Source: Methanomassiliicoccales archaeon UBA280
GTDB taxonomy: Archaea > Thermoplasmatota > Thermoplasmata > SG8-5
Assembly (NCBI GenBank): GCA_002499085.1
Contig: DAKD01000011.1
Coordinates: 145 to 26,187 of the forward strand
Reading direction: 5' to 3'
Length of the DNA: 26,043 nt
Numbering within the stretch: position 1 is the stretch's first letter; each line of letters opens with the position of its first letter. This document shows, piece after piece, positions 13,299 through 20,673 of the stretch. Under the pieces are notes generated by a model, which did not search any database, was not told the DNA's origin, and was given only the letters and a program-made list of their open reading frames with translations. The translations under genes and the position numbers were made by a program.

Positions 13299-14864
13299 CT
13301 AGAAGAAGCCCTTGTCCACGGGCTTTCTCTTTTTACCTGGCTTGGACTGATGCCTTGCCAGGTAATTCTCGTAAAGGTCCACCTTGAGGGGCAGTGCGAA
13401 CGGCGTCTTGGGGCCGGTGACGAGGCCTTCGCCGGTCATCAGGGTCTGTATCTCGTAATCCAGCCTGGAGATGTCCTGCCTGGCCGAACCCGACAGCCTC
13501 TCCCGGTCCTGCCTGTCCGCAAGCCCCAGTATCACGAGGGTGTTGAACTGGGATATTACCTCCTGGTCTATGAGTTTTGGCTGCTGGCTTATGGCGCACA
13601 GCCCTGTCTTGAATTTCCTCCCTTCCCTGGCGATCTGCGGGAATATGCCGCCCCAGGCCCTGTTGAACACGCGCTGCGCCTCCTCCAGCGCTATCACGCA
13701 TGTGGATATGGATGCGAAGGCCTTCTTGTCCTTGAAAAGGGCCTGGTTGGCCTGGAACACGGCACGGGCCAACACGCTGCTTATCAGCAGCTCTTCCTTC
13801 TCGTTCGCGCCCGCAAGGTCAACGAGCACGACACGTCCTCCCTGAAGCTGGGAAGTTATCGTCCTGGTCATGGAGATGCGCTGGTCGCGCACTATGAAGC
13901 CTGAGCGCTCGAGCGACGCAGCCCTGCGCTTCACCACGTTTATCGTGCCCTCGTGGAACTGCTCCCTGAAGTCCGCGAATATGGACTGGGTGTCCGAATC
14001 CAGAAGGTAAGGGAGCCAATCCTCCCTGTGCCTTCCCCAGGCCGCATTCATCAGCTCCTTCTGCGGCTCGGCGAAAGGGTAAAGGTTCTCCATGTCCTGG
14101 ACCTGTATCTCGGCAGAGGAGATCCTCACGCTCGAGGCATTGAAATCTGTCTCCCCGGTCACATAGACGTCAAGGTTCTCGGATTTCGGATGATGGCACA
14201 GCCCCCTGAGGCCTTCCTTGCCGCCGTCGATGTATTCGCCGTGCGGGTCCAGTATCAGGAGGCCTATGCTTCCCGTGTCCATGACCGCGCCGGCGAGGCG
14301 CTTCATCATGTTGCTCTTGCCCATGCCGGTCGTGGCGAACACGCCCATGTGCTGGCACATGACCTCTGAATCCAGGCCCACCGGAACTTTGTCGATGACC
14401 AGCTCGCCGCTGCGCAGGCTGCCCAGCCTCAGGTCGCCCAGGTACCGCTCGAGGAACCTGTAGTCCGAGTCCCCGGCCCTTCTCACCCTTGAGAAATGGG
14501 ACGGTATAGTCTTGGGGCTGCGGAACTCGGCTTCGCTGCCGTCGCCAACAAGGTAGCCCAGCGGCGCGCAGACAACGACATTGTACAGCCTCCTGTCAGC
14601 GTCGTAGACATGGTATTCTTCCTCCCTGGCGTCGCCGTCCATGAAAGCGCCCGCAGTCCTCGGGGCCCAGCCCGTTTCGCCGGCCTCGTTCCCGTGCAGG
14701 ATGTTGATGACCCTCAGAACGAATCTGCGTTTGCTGTCCGCGCACTCGCCGATGAGCATCTCGCCCAGAAAAACGTCCTGGTCCCTGTATGCCCTGAATA
14801 CTATCTCTGTAACATCCTTCCCGGTTATCCGCCCGAGACCCACATCCGCAGCAATGTCCGCCAT
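13299..14864 (-). CDS. herA: HerA, hexameric DNA translocase
   Basis: 521 residues. FtsK/HerA-family ATPase that works with NurA in end resection. An N-terminal HAS-barrel region covers about 1-150. Walker A ATTGMGKS is at 177-184, LDPHGEY at 205-211, Walker B CVIALEEAQ at 389-397 with the catalytic Glu394/395, and the sensor SQQP at 426-429. The C-terminus is basic (KPGKKRKPVDKGFF), as in HerA C-terminal braces. ATG 14864 follows GGTGA at four bases and begins four bases after the nurA stop. Confidence 0.96.
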   Translation of the reverse strand: MADIAADVGLGRITGKDVTEIVFRAYRDQDVFLGEMLIGECADSKRRFVLRVINILHGNEAGETGWAPRTAGAFMDGDAREEEYHVYDADRRLYNVVVCAPLGYLVGDGSEAEFRSPKTIPSHFSRVRRAGDSDYRFLERYLGDLRLGSLRSGELVIDKVPVGLDSEVMCQHMGVFATTGMGKSNMMKRLAGAVMDTGSIGLLILDPHGEYIDGGKEGLRGLCHHPKSENLDVYVTGETDFNASSVRISSAEIQVQDMENLYPFAEPQKELMNAAWGRHREDWLPYLLDSDTQSIFADFREQFHEGTINVVKRRAASLERSGFIVRDQRISMTRTITSQLQGGRVVLVDLAGANEKEELLISSVLARAVFQANQALFKDKKAFASISTCVIALEEAQRVFNRAWGGIFPQIAREGRKFKTGLCAISQQPKLIDQEVISQFNTLVILGLADRQDRERLSGSARQDISRLDYEIQTLMTGEGLVTGPKTPFALPLKVDLYENYLARHQSKPGKKRKPVDKGFF

Positions 14865-14868
14865 TCAG

Positions 14869-15885
14869 TCACCTTCCCGTGTCCAGCACGTCATGGAAAT
14901 CCTGGAAAGTTATCTGCCACTCCTTCGGGTCCATGCCCTTCCTCAGGGCTTCGGACCTGAGCATGTTCCTGAGATCCCCGACCTCGGAGCGGGAGAACGC
15001 CACATCGTTGTGAACCCTGGCCAGCGGATAGGGGTATCCCGCATAGGCAGGGTCGTTTGCATAGTAGGCGAGCTTGCCCAGGGCCTCACCCGGGGACGTT
15101 CCCTTCGGAAGGCTCAGGTCTGTCCTGAAGACGTACCGTGACCGCGGGTGCAGCTTGGCCACGTGGACACGGCCGAAGAGCTTCTCGCCGTAGCCGGAAA
15201 CCTGCACCGGGTACAGCCAAGCCCTGTCAGGCAGCGCTGCCTCGCCGGCCATCTGTATCAGCGGGATGAGCGGCTTCGAGCCCTGTGTCAGCATGCACCT
15301 CTTGCTTATGCCGCAGAGTATGATGCCACGTTCACTGGCTTTGTCCACTACCCTGGACAGCATCGGGCCTATGCCCTTTATCCCGGCCCAGAGCGCTCCG
15401 TCAAAGGCCAGCACTGAACCGGGGGGCAGTTCCCCGCCAAGCGCGCTTTCCACTGTTTTCCATTCCAGCAGCGCCCTTATCCGGCCGACCGCCTCCTCTA
15501 GGCCCCTGGGCGTGTCGGGGGGCTCGCCTCCGACCGTCTTGGAGAATATTATCGAATAGGCTGATTCCAGATCCGCAGCAGAGAGGTAGAGCAGATGCGT
15601 CTCCGGCTCCGGGCAGGCTGACATGGTCCTGCAGGAGAAAGCCGCGCTTCCCACCCTGATTGCCGCCACTATGAAAGAGCCCGCGTCCAGAAGGACTGCG
15701 CTGCCGCCGTCAGCAGCCGCCATGGCACTGTCACCGGCCGGGCCGAATGCCTCGAAACCCGCATCCGACACTTTGCCTCCGACCTCGATGACGCCGGATT
15801 CGGGATGCGGAGCCGGGCCCGACCTGGCGTCCTGCGCCATTTGGGTGATGACGTTCTCTATCTCCACGCTGTCGAGGCCTTTCAT
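14869..15885 (-). CDS. nurA: NurA nuclease
   Basis: 338 residues. 5'-3' nuclease that, driven by HerA, makes 3' overhangs for recombinase loading. Metal-site residues visible are Asp59 in AAADGG, Asp162 in AFDGAL, and C-terminal Tyr284/Tyr286 with His292 in YPYPLARVHND, matching the NurA active-site pattern. It is the first gene of the operon, with ATG 15885 about 28 bases after the TATA-like site at 15910-15917, so a leaderless message is likely. Compared with the nearby enzymes its sequence is divergent, as is usual for NurA. Confidence 0.93.
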   Translation of the reverse strand: MKGLDSVEIENVITQMAQDARSGPAPHPESGVIEVGGKVSDAGFEAFGPAGDSAMAAADGGSAVLLDAGSFIVAAIRVGSAAFSCRTMSACPEPETHLLYLSAADLESAYSIIFSKTVGGEPPDTPRGLEEAVGRIRALLEWKTVESALGGELPPGSVLAFDGALWAGIKGIGPMLSRVVDKASERGIILCGISKRCMLTQGSKPLIPLIQMAGEAALPDRAWLYPVQVSGYGEKLFGRVHVAKLHPRSRYVFRTDLSLPKGTSPGEALGKLAYYANDPAYAGYPYPLARVHNDVAFSRSEVGDLRNMLRSEALRKGMDPKEWQITFQDFHDVLDTGR

Positions 15886-15909
15886 GCAGCGGGGTAAATC
15901 CCTTTTTCA

Positions 15910-15917
15910 TTACTTAA
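15910..15917 (-). promoter_or_regulatory. TATA-like box of the resection operon
   Basis: Minus-strand TTAAGTAA centred about 28 bases before the nurA ATG. The intergenic region (15886-15999) is shared with the divergent membrane-protein promoter. Confidence 0.45.
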
Positions 15918-15968
15918 GGGTTGAGGGGAGATGCCCGAAACTACCCCGATTTTGAAGCTGAAACGAAA

Positions 15969-15978
15969 CTATAATATC
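15969..15978 (+). promoter_or_regulatory. TATA-like box of the zinc-ribbon membrane protein gene
   Basis: CTATAATATC is centred about 26 bases before ATG 16000, preceded by CGAAA. It predicts a leaderless transcript. Confidence 0.5.
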
Positions 15979-15999
15979 GGGTAAGCCGTATTTGCCGCG

Positions 16000-17100
16000 A
16001 TGAGACTTCCCGAACCTCTGGAGAAACTCCAGGAGATGAAGCACGCCAAGATACTGGGCATATTGGTCACTTTCATCCTCGATTTCATACTTGTTCTGCT
16101 GGTCCTCTATGTGATCACGGATTACTACACTGGGTCGTATCTCATGATGTTCGGCATGACCGGCATAACCTTCGTGGTCCCCTACCTTTTCGGGTGGCGT
16201 GATGCGAAGAAGATGGTTGTCATCGGCATAGCCATGTTCTTCCTTGTCGGAGCCATCAGCGGCCCCCTCGCTCTGCATTACATTTACTCGTCCGAGCCCG
16301 GCGAACCTGCATCCTCGCTGAGCCATGACTATTGGTACACGCAGGATTTCGAGAAGCTGGAAAACGGAACCTACAACAACGACACAGGAGTGAGATACAG
16401 CCTGGCCGAAGGCAATGTGGACATATACAAGGGCGACCCGGGGGCGACATACACTTTCACCGTGACAGTGTTCTCGAGCGAGAACTTCACCTACCTTGAC
16501 AAGCCGTTCAGGGTCGAGATGGGGTACCAAATCGAGATCTGGGGCTATGACGGGGATTCCTTCGAGATGGCCCAATCAGACCCGAATGATAACAATTACT
16601 GGGACGGGAAGCAATTTTACATCGCAGTCCCGATAGAGGACAAGGGAGTGTACAGCCATTGGTACGCGATAGTGTTCGGCTCGGGGAGAGAGACACACAG
16701 CGTGAACACCTCGTTCGCACACCAGGGCCCTCTGGTCGGATCCATGGCAGACAACCTGCCACTCTACATTGCCATGGGCGGCGTGAGCATGTTCTGCAGC
16801 GTGGGGCTGCTGTTCCTCATCATTGTCCTCCTTTACTGGTGGCTCAGGGTGGCCAAGGAGAAGCGCACCACATGGGAGAAGGCGCTCCGGGAGAAGGAGG
16901 ACGAGGCAGTCGCCGAGACAACTGTCGCAGACGCGAAGGACGACGCGCTGGAAGAGAAGAAGCCGTTCACCTGCGACCAGTGCGGCGCCGGAGTGGGCGA
17001 GGAGGACAATTTCTGCCCCAAGTGCGGGGAGAGGTTCGACGGGGAGGCCGCCGAGCCGGAAAAGGCGAAGGAAGGAGCCGGAGAGAAGCCTGCCGAGTGA
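16000..17100 (+). CDS. multi-pass membrane protein with C-terminal zinc ribbon
   Basis: 366 residues, family not recognised. Three N-terminal membrane helices (about 17-40, 46-63, 70-92) are followed by a probable external beta-rich domain (95-245) with several possible N-glycosylation sequons. A fourth membrane helix (about 250-280), a charged, acidic linker, and a zinc ribbon CDQC...CPKC (Cys325, Cys328, Cys339, Cys342) complete the protein. The zinc ribbon should lie in the cytoplasm. This layout is common among archaeal envelope proteins of unknown role, where the ribbon may recruit partners. The radical SAM gene follows after four bases, so the two are likely co-transcribed. Confidence 0.75.
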   Translation: MRLPEPLEKLQEMKHAKILGILVTFILDFILVLLVLYVITDYYTGSYLMMFGMTGITFVVPYLFGWRDAKKMVVIGIAMFFLVGAISGPLALHYIYSSEPGEPASSLSHDYWYTQDFEKLENGTYNNDTGVRYSLAEGNVDIYKGDPGATYTFTVTVFSSENFTYLDKPFRVEMGYQIEIWGYDGDSFEMAQSDPNDNNYWDGKQFYIAVPIEDKGVYSHWYAIVFGSGRETHSVNTSFAHQGPLVGSMADNLPLYIAMGGVSMFCSVGLLFLIIVLLYWWLRVAKEKRTTWEKALREKEDEAVAETTVADAKDDALEEKKPFTCDQCGAGVGEEDNFCPKCGERFDGEAAEPEKAKEGAGEKPAE

Positions 17101-17104
17101 GAGA

Positions 17105-18019
17105 ATGAGAAGCAAGGTTTTCAGAGCCTACAACGTATGGCCGGATTTCCCGTCGATATCCATTTCGGGTGAAGCCTGCGCCCTGAACTGCAGGCACTGC
17201 GGCCGCATGTATCTCCACGACATGGTCCCTGCGGACACGCCCGATATACTGGTCAAGACCTGCGAACAGTTGGCCGCCGAAGGCGCGCGCGGAGTGCTGC
17301 TCAGCGGCGGATGCGACCGGCAGGGCAGGATGCTCAATCTGGACAGGATGCTGCCAGCAGTGCGGAAGATCCATGACATGGGACTGATTATCAAGCTGCA
17401 CACTGGCTTCGTGGACAGGCGGACAGCCGGAAAGATAGCGGAAGCGGGCGTCGACATCGCCTCGATGGAGATGGTCGGCGACAAGTCCACGGCGAAGAGG
17501 ATTTTCGGCCTGGATGCGACCGCGGAGGACTACCTGGACACATTCGTGAACCTATGGGACGCAGGCATACCGCATATTTGCCCCCATATCTGCGTGGGCC
17601 TGCACGACGGGAAGCTCAAGGGCGAGATGACGGCACTGAACCTGCTGAAGACCCGGATCAAACCGAGCACCATCGCGATAATAGTGCTCAGGCCGACCAA
17701 GGGCACAAAGCTGGCAAATGCAAAGCCGCCCAAAGGCGAGGACGTCGAGGCAGTCACGGGCCATGCGAGGAAGCTGTTCCCGAAGACCAAGATAATCCTG
17801 GGCGCGCTCAGGCCCAGGGGCTCGGAAATCAAGGGCGGCATGGAGCAGCGGCTGGATATAGAGATCGGAGCCCTGGACGGCGGCATTGACGGTGCCGAGG
17901 TCCCGTCGAAGGAGATGCTGGCAGAAGCCATTGCACGCGGCTTCAACATCAAAAGGATACAGGCCTACGGCGTCCTTCCCCTGGAATACGAGGACAGGGT
18001 GAGAACGGATCAGACCTGA
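17105..18019 (+). CDS. radical SAM protein, COG1856-like
   Basis: 304 residues. The CX3CX2C cluster motif CALNCRHC (Cys25, Cys29, Cys32) binds the [4Fe-4S] cluster that cleaves S-adenosylmethionine. LLSGGCDRQG near residue 65 fits the GGE-like SAM site. The rest is a TIM-barrel with HTGFVD, SMEMVGD and ILGALRPRG. It resembles the archaeal biotin-synthase-like family COG1856, whose substrate is unknown. The frame extends far upstream but there overlaps the preceding gene; ATG 17105 is the natural start, four bases after its stop codon. The 3' end overlaps the convergent cysteine-rich gene by 10 bases. Confidence 0.85.
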   Translation: MRSKVFRAYNVWPDFPSISISGEACALNCRHCGRMYLHDMVPADTPDILVKTCEQLAAEGARGVLLSGGCDRQGRMLNLDRMLPAVRKIHDMGLIIKLHTGFVDRRTAGKIAEAGVDIASMEMVGDKSTAKRIFGLDATAEDYLDTFVNLWDAGIPHICPHICVGLHDGKLKGEMTALNLLKTRIKPSTIAIIVLRPTKGTKLANAKPPKGEDVEAVTGHARKLFPKTKIILGALRPRGSEIKGGMEQRLDIEIGALDGGIDGAEVPSKEMLAEAIARGFNIKRIQAYGVLPLEYEDRVRTDQT

Positions 18020-18216
18020 TAATCGGGACAGTCCTCGCCCTTGCATTCGAACTTCTTGTGTTTCCTGCAGTATCCGTCCGCCCGGCCCCACTTGCAACCG
18101 GCCGTCCTGGGACCTCTTGTCGGGTCCAGGCACTTGTCGCCTATGCACCCGAAACCGCCGTACCTGCCCTGGCACTTCCCGTCATCGCCGAGATGCTTGC
18201 AGTCCGAATGGCTCAC
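18010..18216 (-). CDS. small cysteine-rich protein, 68 aa
   Basis: Not recognised. Eight cysteines (6, 15, 24, 29, 41, 50, 58, 63) in 68 residues, rich in Gly, Lys and Asp, with no signal peptide, suggest a metal- or cluster-binding cytoplasmic protein. The start is GTG (18216-18214), overlapping the TGA of the upstream cysteine-rich gene; there is no nearby ATG. Its last 10 bases overlap the end of the radical SAM gene on the other strand. The conserved spacing and coupling argue that it is real. Confidence 0.65.
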   Translation of the reverse strand: MSHSDCKHLGDDGKCQGRYGGFGCIGDKCLDPTRGPRTAGCKWGRADGYCRKHKKFECKGEDCPDYQV

Positions 18217-18557
18217 TTCAATTTCTCCATGTGCTCGGAGAGCGCCCTTTCATAATCCTGGGCAGTGGCGCAGCATCCTGACTTGCAGCCGTCGGCGCCG
18301 CCGGTGCAGAAGAACCGCTGGTAGTGCGGGCAGTAAACGCCCATCCACTGGCTTAGGGAATCGTCGGGCTTCTCCTCGAAAACCTGGGTCTTGGGAATCT
18401 CGATTTCCTGTTTGGGCGCGACCTTAGCTGCGGCAGTGTCAATGGCCGCCGACACCTTCCCGTTCAAAAACCCGCACTTGTCCTCGCCGACACAGAACGG
18501 CTTGTCCATCCTGCTGTTCGCGCAAAGACCGCCTCTATAGTAATACTTGCATGACAT
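18213..18557 (-). CDS. cysteine-rich protein, 114 aa
   Basis: Not recognised. Nine cysteines in two clusters, N-terminal Cys3, 12, 22, 28 and C-terminal Cys76, 84, 91, 95, 96, are separated by a Lys/Ala/Glu-rich linker without cysteines (about 29-75). This looks like two small metal-binding modules. ATG 18557 is preferred; the frame to 18602 crosses the promoter region. An AT-rich TATA-like stretch lies at about 18590-18612. It is coupled to the 68-residue gene by a GTGA overlap, so the two probably act together. Confidence 0.65.
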   Translation of the reverse strand: MSCKYYYRGGLCANSRMDKPFCVGEDKCGFLNGKVSAAIDTAAAKVAPKQEIEIPKTQVFEEKPDDSLSQWMGVYCPHYQRFFCTGGADGCKSGCCATAQDYERALSEHMEKLK

Positions 18558-18660
18558 CCGGCATCCCAATCCCGTGCCCCGAAGGGCAATACTATATGGC
18601 AAATTATATATTTAAGGATTCCCCCGGGAAAAAAGGGAATAGCAAAAAAAAACCCTGGCA

Positions 18661-18753
18661 CCGGCCAATCACATCATGCCCCGGCTGATTGATGGCATTT
18701 TACAATACAAGGCCGGGGTCGTACCATCGAATTCTGAAGATTCGATGATGTGA
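18661..18753. repeat. nested inverted repeats
   Basis: TCACATCAT (18669-18677) pairs with ATGATGTGA (18745-18753). Just inside, CCCCGGC (18679-18685) pairs with GCCGGGG (18712-18718). An alternative hairpin, CATCGAAT (18725-18732) with ATTCGATG (18740-18747), competes with the outer helix. Such mutually exclusive pairing resembles a switchable RNA, but no riboswitch class is recognised. Confidence 0.5.
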
Positions 18754-18781
18754 CAAATGCCGATTTCATAAATCCCTTAAA

Positions 18782-19090
18782 GCCCTGCCTGTACGAGCAT
18801 CGTAGCTCAGTGGCATTCTATTTGCATCGATGCGAGCGAGACGAATTGTCTTCATGCATTTTCGCTGGCAATTCGTTGCGAGGGCAGGGATGTGAGGCCC
18901 AACCGATTTCACTGTGGCCTCCGGTGTATTGGCTCTCGCATGGGATCGATTTTTCAAACTTAATTAAAGCCAGAGAGAGACATTTCCATGCCAGGGCCGA
19001 TAATTTAATTTCGCCTGGCTCGTATCAGCCAGACAGGGCATGCTGCTCTGTTCAGATAACATTTGCAGCATACCATGCAAACGTCCGTTT
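18782..19090 (+). ncRNA. candidate structured non-coding RNA of about 300 bases
   Basis: No gene is visible, yet stems follow one another: CCCTGCC/GGCAGGG (18783-18789, 18883-18889) enclosing GCATCG/CGATGC (18797-18802, 18828-18833) and CGAATTG/CAATTCG (18842-18848, 18869-18875). Then come GAGGCC/GGCCTC (18894-18899, 18916-18921), CTGGCT/AGCCAG (19015-19020, 19027-19032) and GCATG+CTGC with GCAG+CATGC (19038-19046, 19065-19078). GCCCTG at the 5' end can also pair with CAGGGC at 19034-19039. TTTCATAAATC at about 18763-18773 could be the TATA box. RNase P and SRP signatures are not found. Strand and ends are estimates. Confidence 0.4.
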
Positions 19091-19121
19091 TAACCACTAA
19101 ATGAACAGTTTTGCCCACCAC

Positions 19122-19129
19122 CTATATGA
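19122..19129 (+). promoter_or_regulatory. TATA-like box of the small exported protein gene
   Basis: CTATATGA lies about 40 bases before ATG 19165, giving a short leader that contains GGTGA (19154-19158), six bases before the start. Confidence 0.45.
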
Positions 19130-19164
19130 ACCCTGTCCGCGCCTATTTGTTCCGGTGATAAAAA

Positions 19165-19446
19165 ATGCAAAGGAAACTTGCAGGAATAGAGAGCATAGTG
19201 GCAGGGATAAGGAAAGCATTCGGGAGAATGAAGGGCGGCGCGGGAGCGGTCGCGGCTGCGATCGCAGTGTGCCTGGTTCTGGGCTGCGTGATCTGCCCGG
19301 CCGCGGGAAACGAGACGAACGCCAGCAACCCGTACGACGAGATTCCGACCGACCCGATCCCCGATTTCGGCGACGAGCCTTTCTCGAAGCCGCCGGCGGA
19401 CAAGGTGAACTACAACGGCGCGTTGCCCTCAAGGCTGCCCTGCTGA
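19165..19446 (+). CDS. small exported or anchored protein, 93 aa
   Basis: Not recognised. The start ATG 19165 is supported by a good GGTGA site. A basic N-terminal region (1-25) precedes a hydrophobic helix (26-48, AGAVAAAIAVCLVLGCVICPAA). Then comes a short polar, proline- and aspartate-rich tail (NASNPYDEIPTDPIPDFG...) ending in Cys. Cys within LGC resembles a lipobox, but it sits inside the helix and the lead is long. It could be a short membrane anchor displaying an acidic tail outside the cell. The stop codon lies in the loop and stem of a strong hairpin. Confidence 0.55.
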   Translation: MQRKLAGIESIVAGIRKAFGRMKGGAGAVAAAIAVCLVLGCVICPAAGNETNASNPYDEIPTDPIPDFGDEPFSKPPADKVNYNGALPSRLPC

Positions 19447-19460
19447 AACAGCGGGGCGGC
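19434..19460 (+). terminator. 12-bp hairpin with AAA loop over the stop codon
   Basis: 19434-19445 (GCTGCCCTGCTG) pairs with 19449-19460 (CAGCGGGGCGGC) with two G-T pairs and a three-base loop, followed by ATTATCTTT. The TGA stop (19444-19446) spans stem and loop. It is terminator-like for the exported protein gene. Confidence 0.5.
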
Positions 19461-19510
19461 ATTATCTTTCAACCGAGCAGGGGAGGAGGTTCGAATCCGT
19501 CATGTCCATC

Positions 19511-20071
19511 TCAATCTTTCCTTATCCTGACCTTGCCGTTCACAATGTCGATTCCCACCAGCGTCTTGACCTTGATGCCGAACTCCTCCTCGACCTTGGC
19601 GCGGCCCGTGCCCTTGTCTATGACTATTATCACATCAACGACCCTGACGCCTATCTGGCTCAGCGCCTTGAGTATGCCTGTCAGCGTGCCGCCGGTGCTG
19701 ATCAGGTCGTCCACAAGGACCACCCTGTCCCCTTTCGCAAGTCCGTTTATGTACATTTTCCTTGAGGAGTATCCTGTCGCCTGGTCGAATTCCAGTTCGC
19801 CGGGCAGCCCGTACTTCCGCTTCCTGATTATGGTGAAGGGTTTGCCAGTCCTCAGTGACAGGCCGGCAGCCAGGTGGATCCCCATGGCTTCCGCAGCCAC
19901 TATCTTGTCATACTCGCCCTCTATCTTTGAGTCGATGGCGTCGATGACCTCTCCGAGAAGTTCTGTGCTCACAGAGGGTATGCCGTCGGCTATCGGGAAG
20001 ACAAAATATTCGTAATCGCGCATTCTCACGGCCGGGGCGTTTTCGAGGCTGGCCTTCAGGAGTTCGAGCAT
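19511..20071 (-). CDS. hpt: hypoxanthine/guanine phosphoribosyltransferase, archaeal type
   Basis: 186 residues. Salvages hypoxanthine and guanine with PRPP. The archaeal pattern is clear: ELLKASLENAPAV start, YFVFPIADGIP, VAAEAMGIHLA, TIIRKRKYGLPGE, TGYSSRKMYINGL, then the PRPP loop VVLVDDLISTGGTL. ATG 20071 is preferred over TTG 20083 because GAGG precedes it and the family begins there. It starts eight bases after the apt stop codon (20080), so the two form a salvage operon. A sequence-similar regulatory role (GfcR-like) has been described for some relatives, but no DNA-binding domain is present here. Confidence 0.9.
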   Translation of the reverse strand: MLELLKASLENAPAVRMRDYEYFVFPIADGIPSVSTELLGEVIDAIDSKIEGEYDKIVAAEAMGIHLAAGLSLRTGKPFTIIRKRKYGLPGELEFDQATGYSSRKMYINGLAKGDRVVLVDDLISTGGTLTGILKALSQIGVRVVDVIIVIDKGTGRAKVEEEFGIKVKTLVGIDIVNGKVRIRKD

Positions 20072-20079
20072 GGTGTCCC

Positions 20080-20595
20080 TCAATATGTGATGAGGCTGTC
20101 CACCTTGCCCTCCGGAAGCTTCGCGCGACCGTGAAGGAAACCCAGCTCGATGACGAACGCGCAGCTCACGACCTCGGCGCCCAGCTTCTCGACCAGCTCG
20201 ATGCTCGCGGCTGTCGTTCCGCCCGTGGCAAGCAGGTCGTCCACTATGACAACGCGCTGGCCCTTCTCCAGGGCGTCCGTGTGAATCTCTATGGTGGCCT
20301 CGCCGTACTCAAGCTTGTAGCTCACGCGAATCTTGTCATAGGGAAGTTTGCCAACCTTCCTGATGGGAACGAATGGAATGCCCATGCTGAGGGCCAGCGG
20401 GGCGCCGATGATGAATCCGCGGCTCTCTATCCCGACGATGGCGTCAATCTTCTTGTCCTTGTACATCCTGTCGAAGCGGTCAATGATCTCGCCAAGGGCC
20501 TTCGGGTCCTTGAGAACCGGCGTTATGTCCTTGAACACTATGCCCTTCATCGGGAAATCTGGCACATCCCTGATGAGGCCTCTCACTCTGTCCAT
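20080..20595 (-). CDS. apt: adenine phosphoribosyltransferase
   Basis: 171 residues. Converts adenine plus PRPP to AMP. The N-terminal IRDVPDFPMKGIVFKDITPVL, GIESRGFIIGAPLA, IPFVPIRKVGKLP and the PRPP loop VVIVDDLLATGGT are complete. The frame continues upstream to 20898, but that part lies in the antisense of tyrS, so ATG 20595 is chosen; it matches the usual Apt start. The TATA-like element at 20618-20626 is about 27 bases upstream, giving a leaderless message. The gene is divergent from tyrS. Confidence 0.94.
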   Translation of the reverse strand: MDRVRGLIRDVPDFPMKGIVFKDITPVLKDPKALGEIIDRFDRMYKDKKIDAIVGIESRGFIIGAPLALSMGIPFVPIRKVGKLPYDKIRVSYKLEYGEATIEIHTDALEKGQRVVIVDDLLATGGTTAASIELVEKLGAEVVSCAFVIELGFLHGRAKLPEGKVDSLITY

Positions 20596-20617
20596 GTGGC
20601 CAAGTATACGCTGCTTG

Positions 20618-20626
20618 TATAAATAT
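20618..20626. promoter_or_regulatory. shared TATA element between apt and tyrS
   Basis: TATAAATAT reads as a TATA box on both strands. On the minus strand it sits about 27 bases from the apt ATG; on the plus strand it would start a transcript near 20648, giving tyrS a leader of about 25 bases with GGGGGA before its ATG. A second TATA-like site, ATAATAAC near 20645, could serve tyrS alone. Confidence 0.45.
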
Positions 20627-20673
20627 CTGAATAATAGGAAAGCATAATAACGAGGCGGGTTTTTGGGGGAACG

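Noticed and set aside
18797..18840. tRNA-like start: GTAGCTCAGTGG inside the structured region
   Set aside because: The D-arm would need a loop of about 25 bases, no acceptor partner, anticodon arm or T-arm follows at the right spacing, and the bases pair better in other helices.
18782..19090. RNase P RNA or SRP RNA
   Set aside because: The size is right, but the conserved GAGGAAAGUCC and ACAGAAA core of RNase P, and the helix 8 core of SRP RNA, could not be found on either strand by eye.
19485..19501. T-arm-like GGTTCGAATCC behind the small exported protein gene
   Set aside because: The stem around it has a mismatch, there is no matching acceptor strand about 70 bases upstream, and it does not combine with the GTAGCTCAG segment 690 bases away into a split tRNA.
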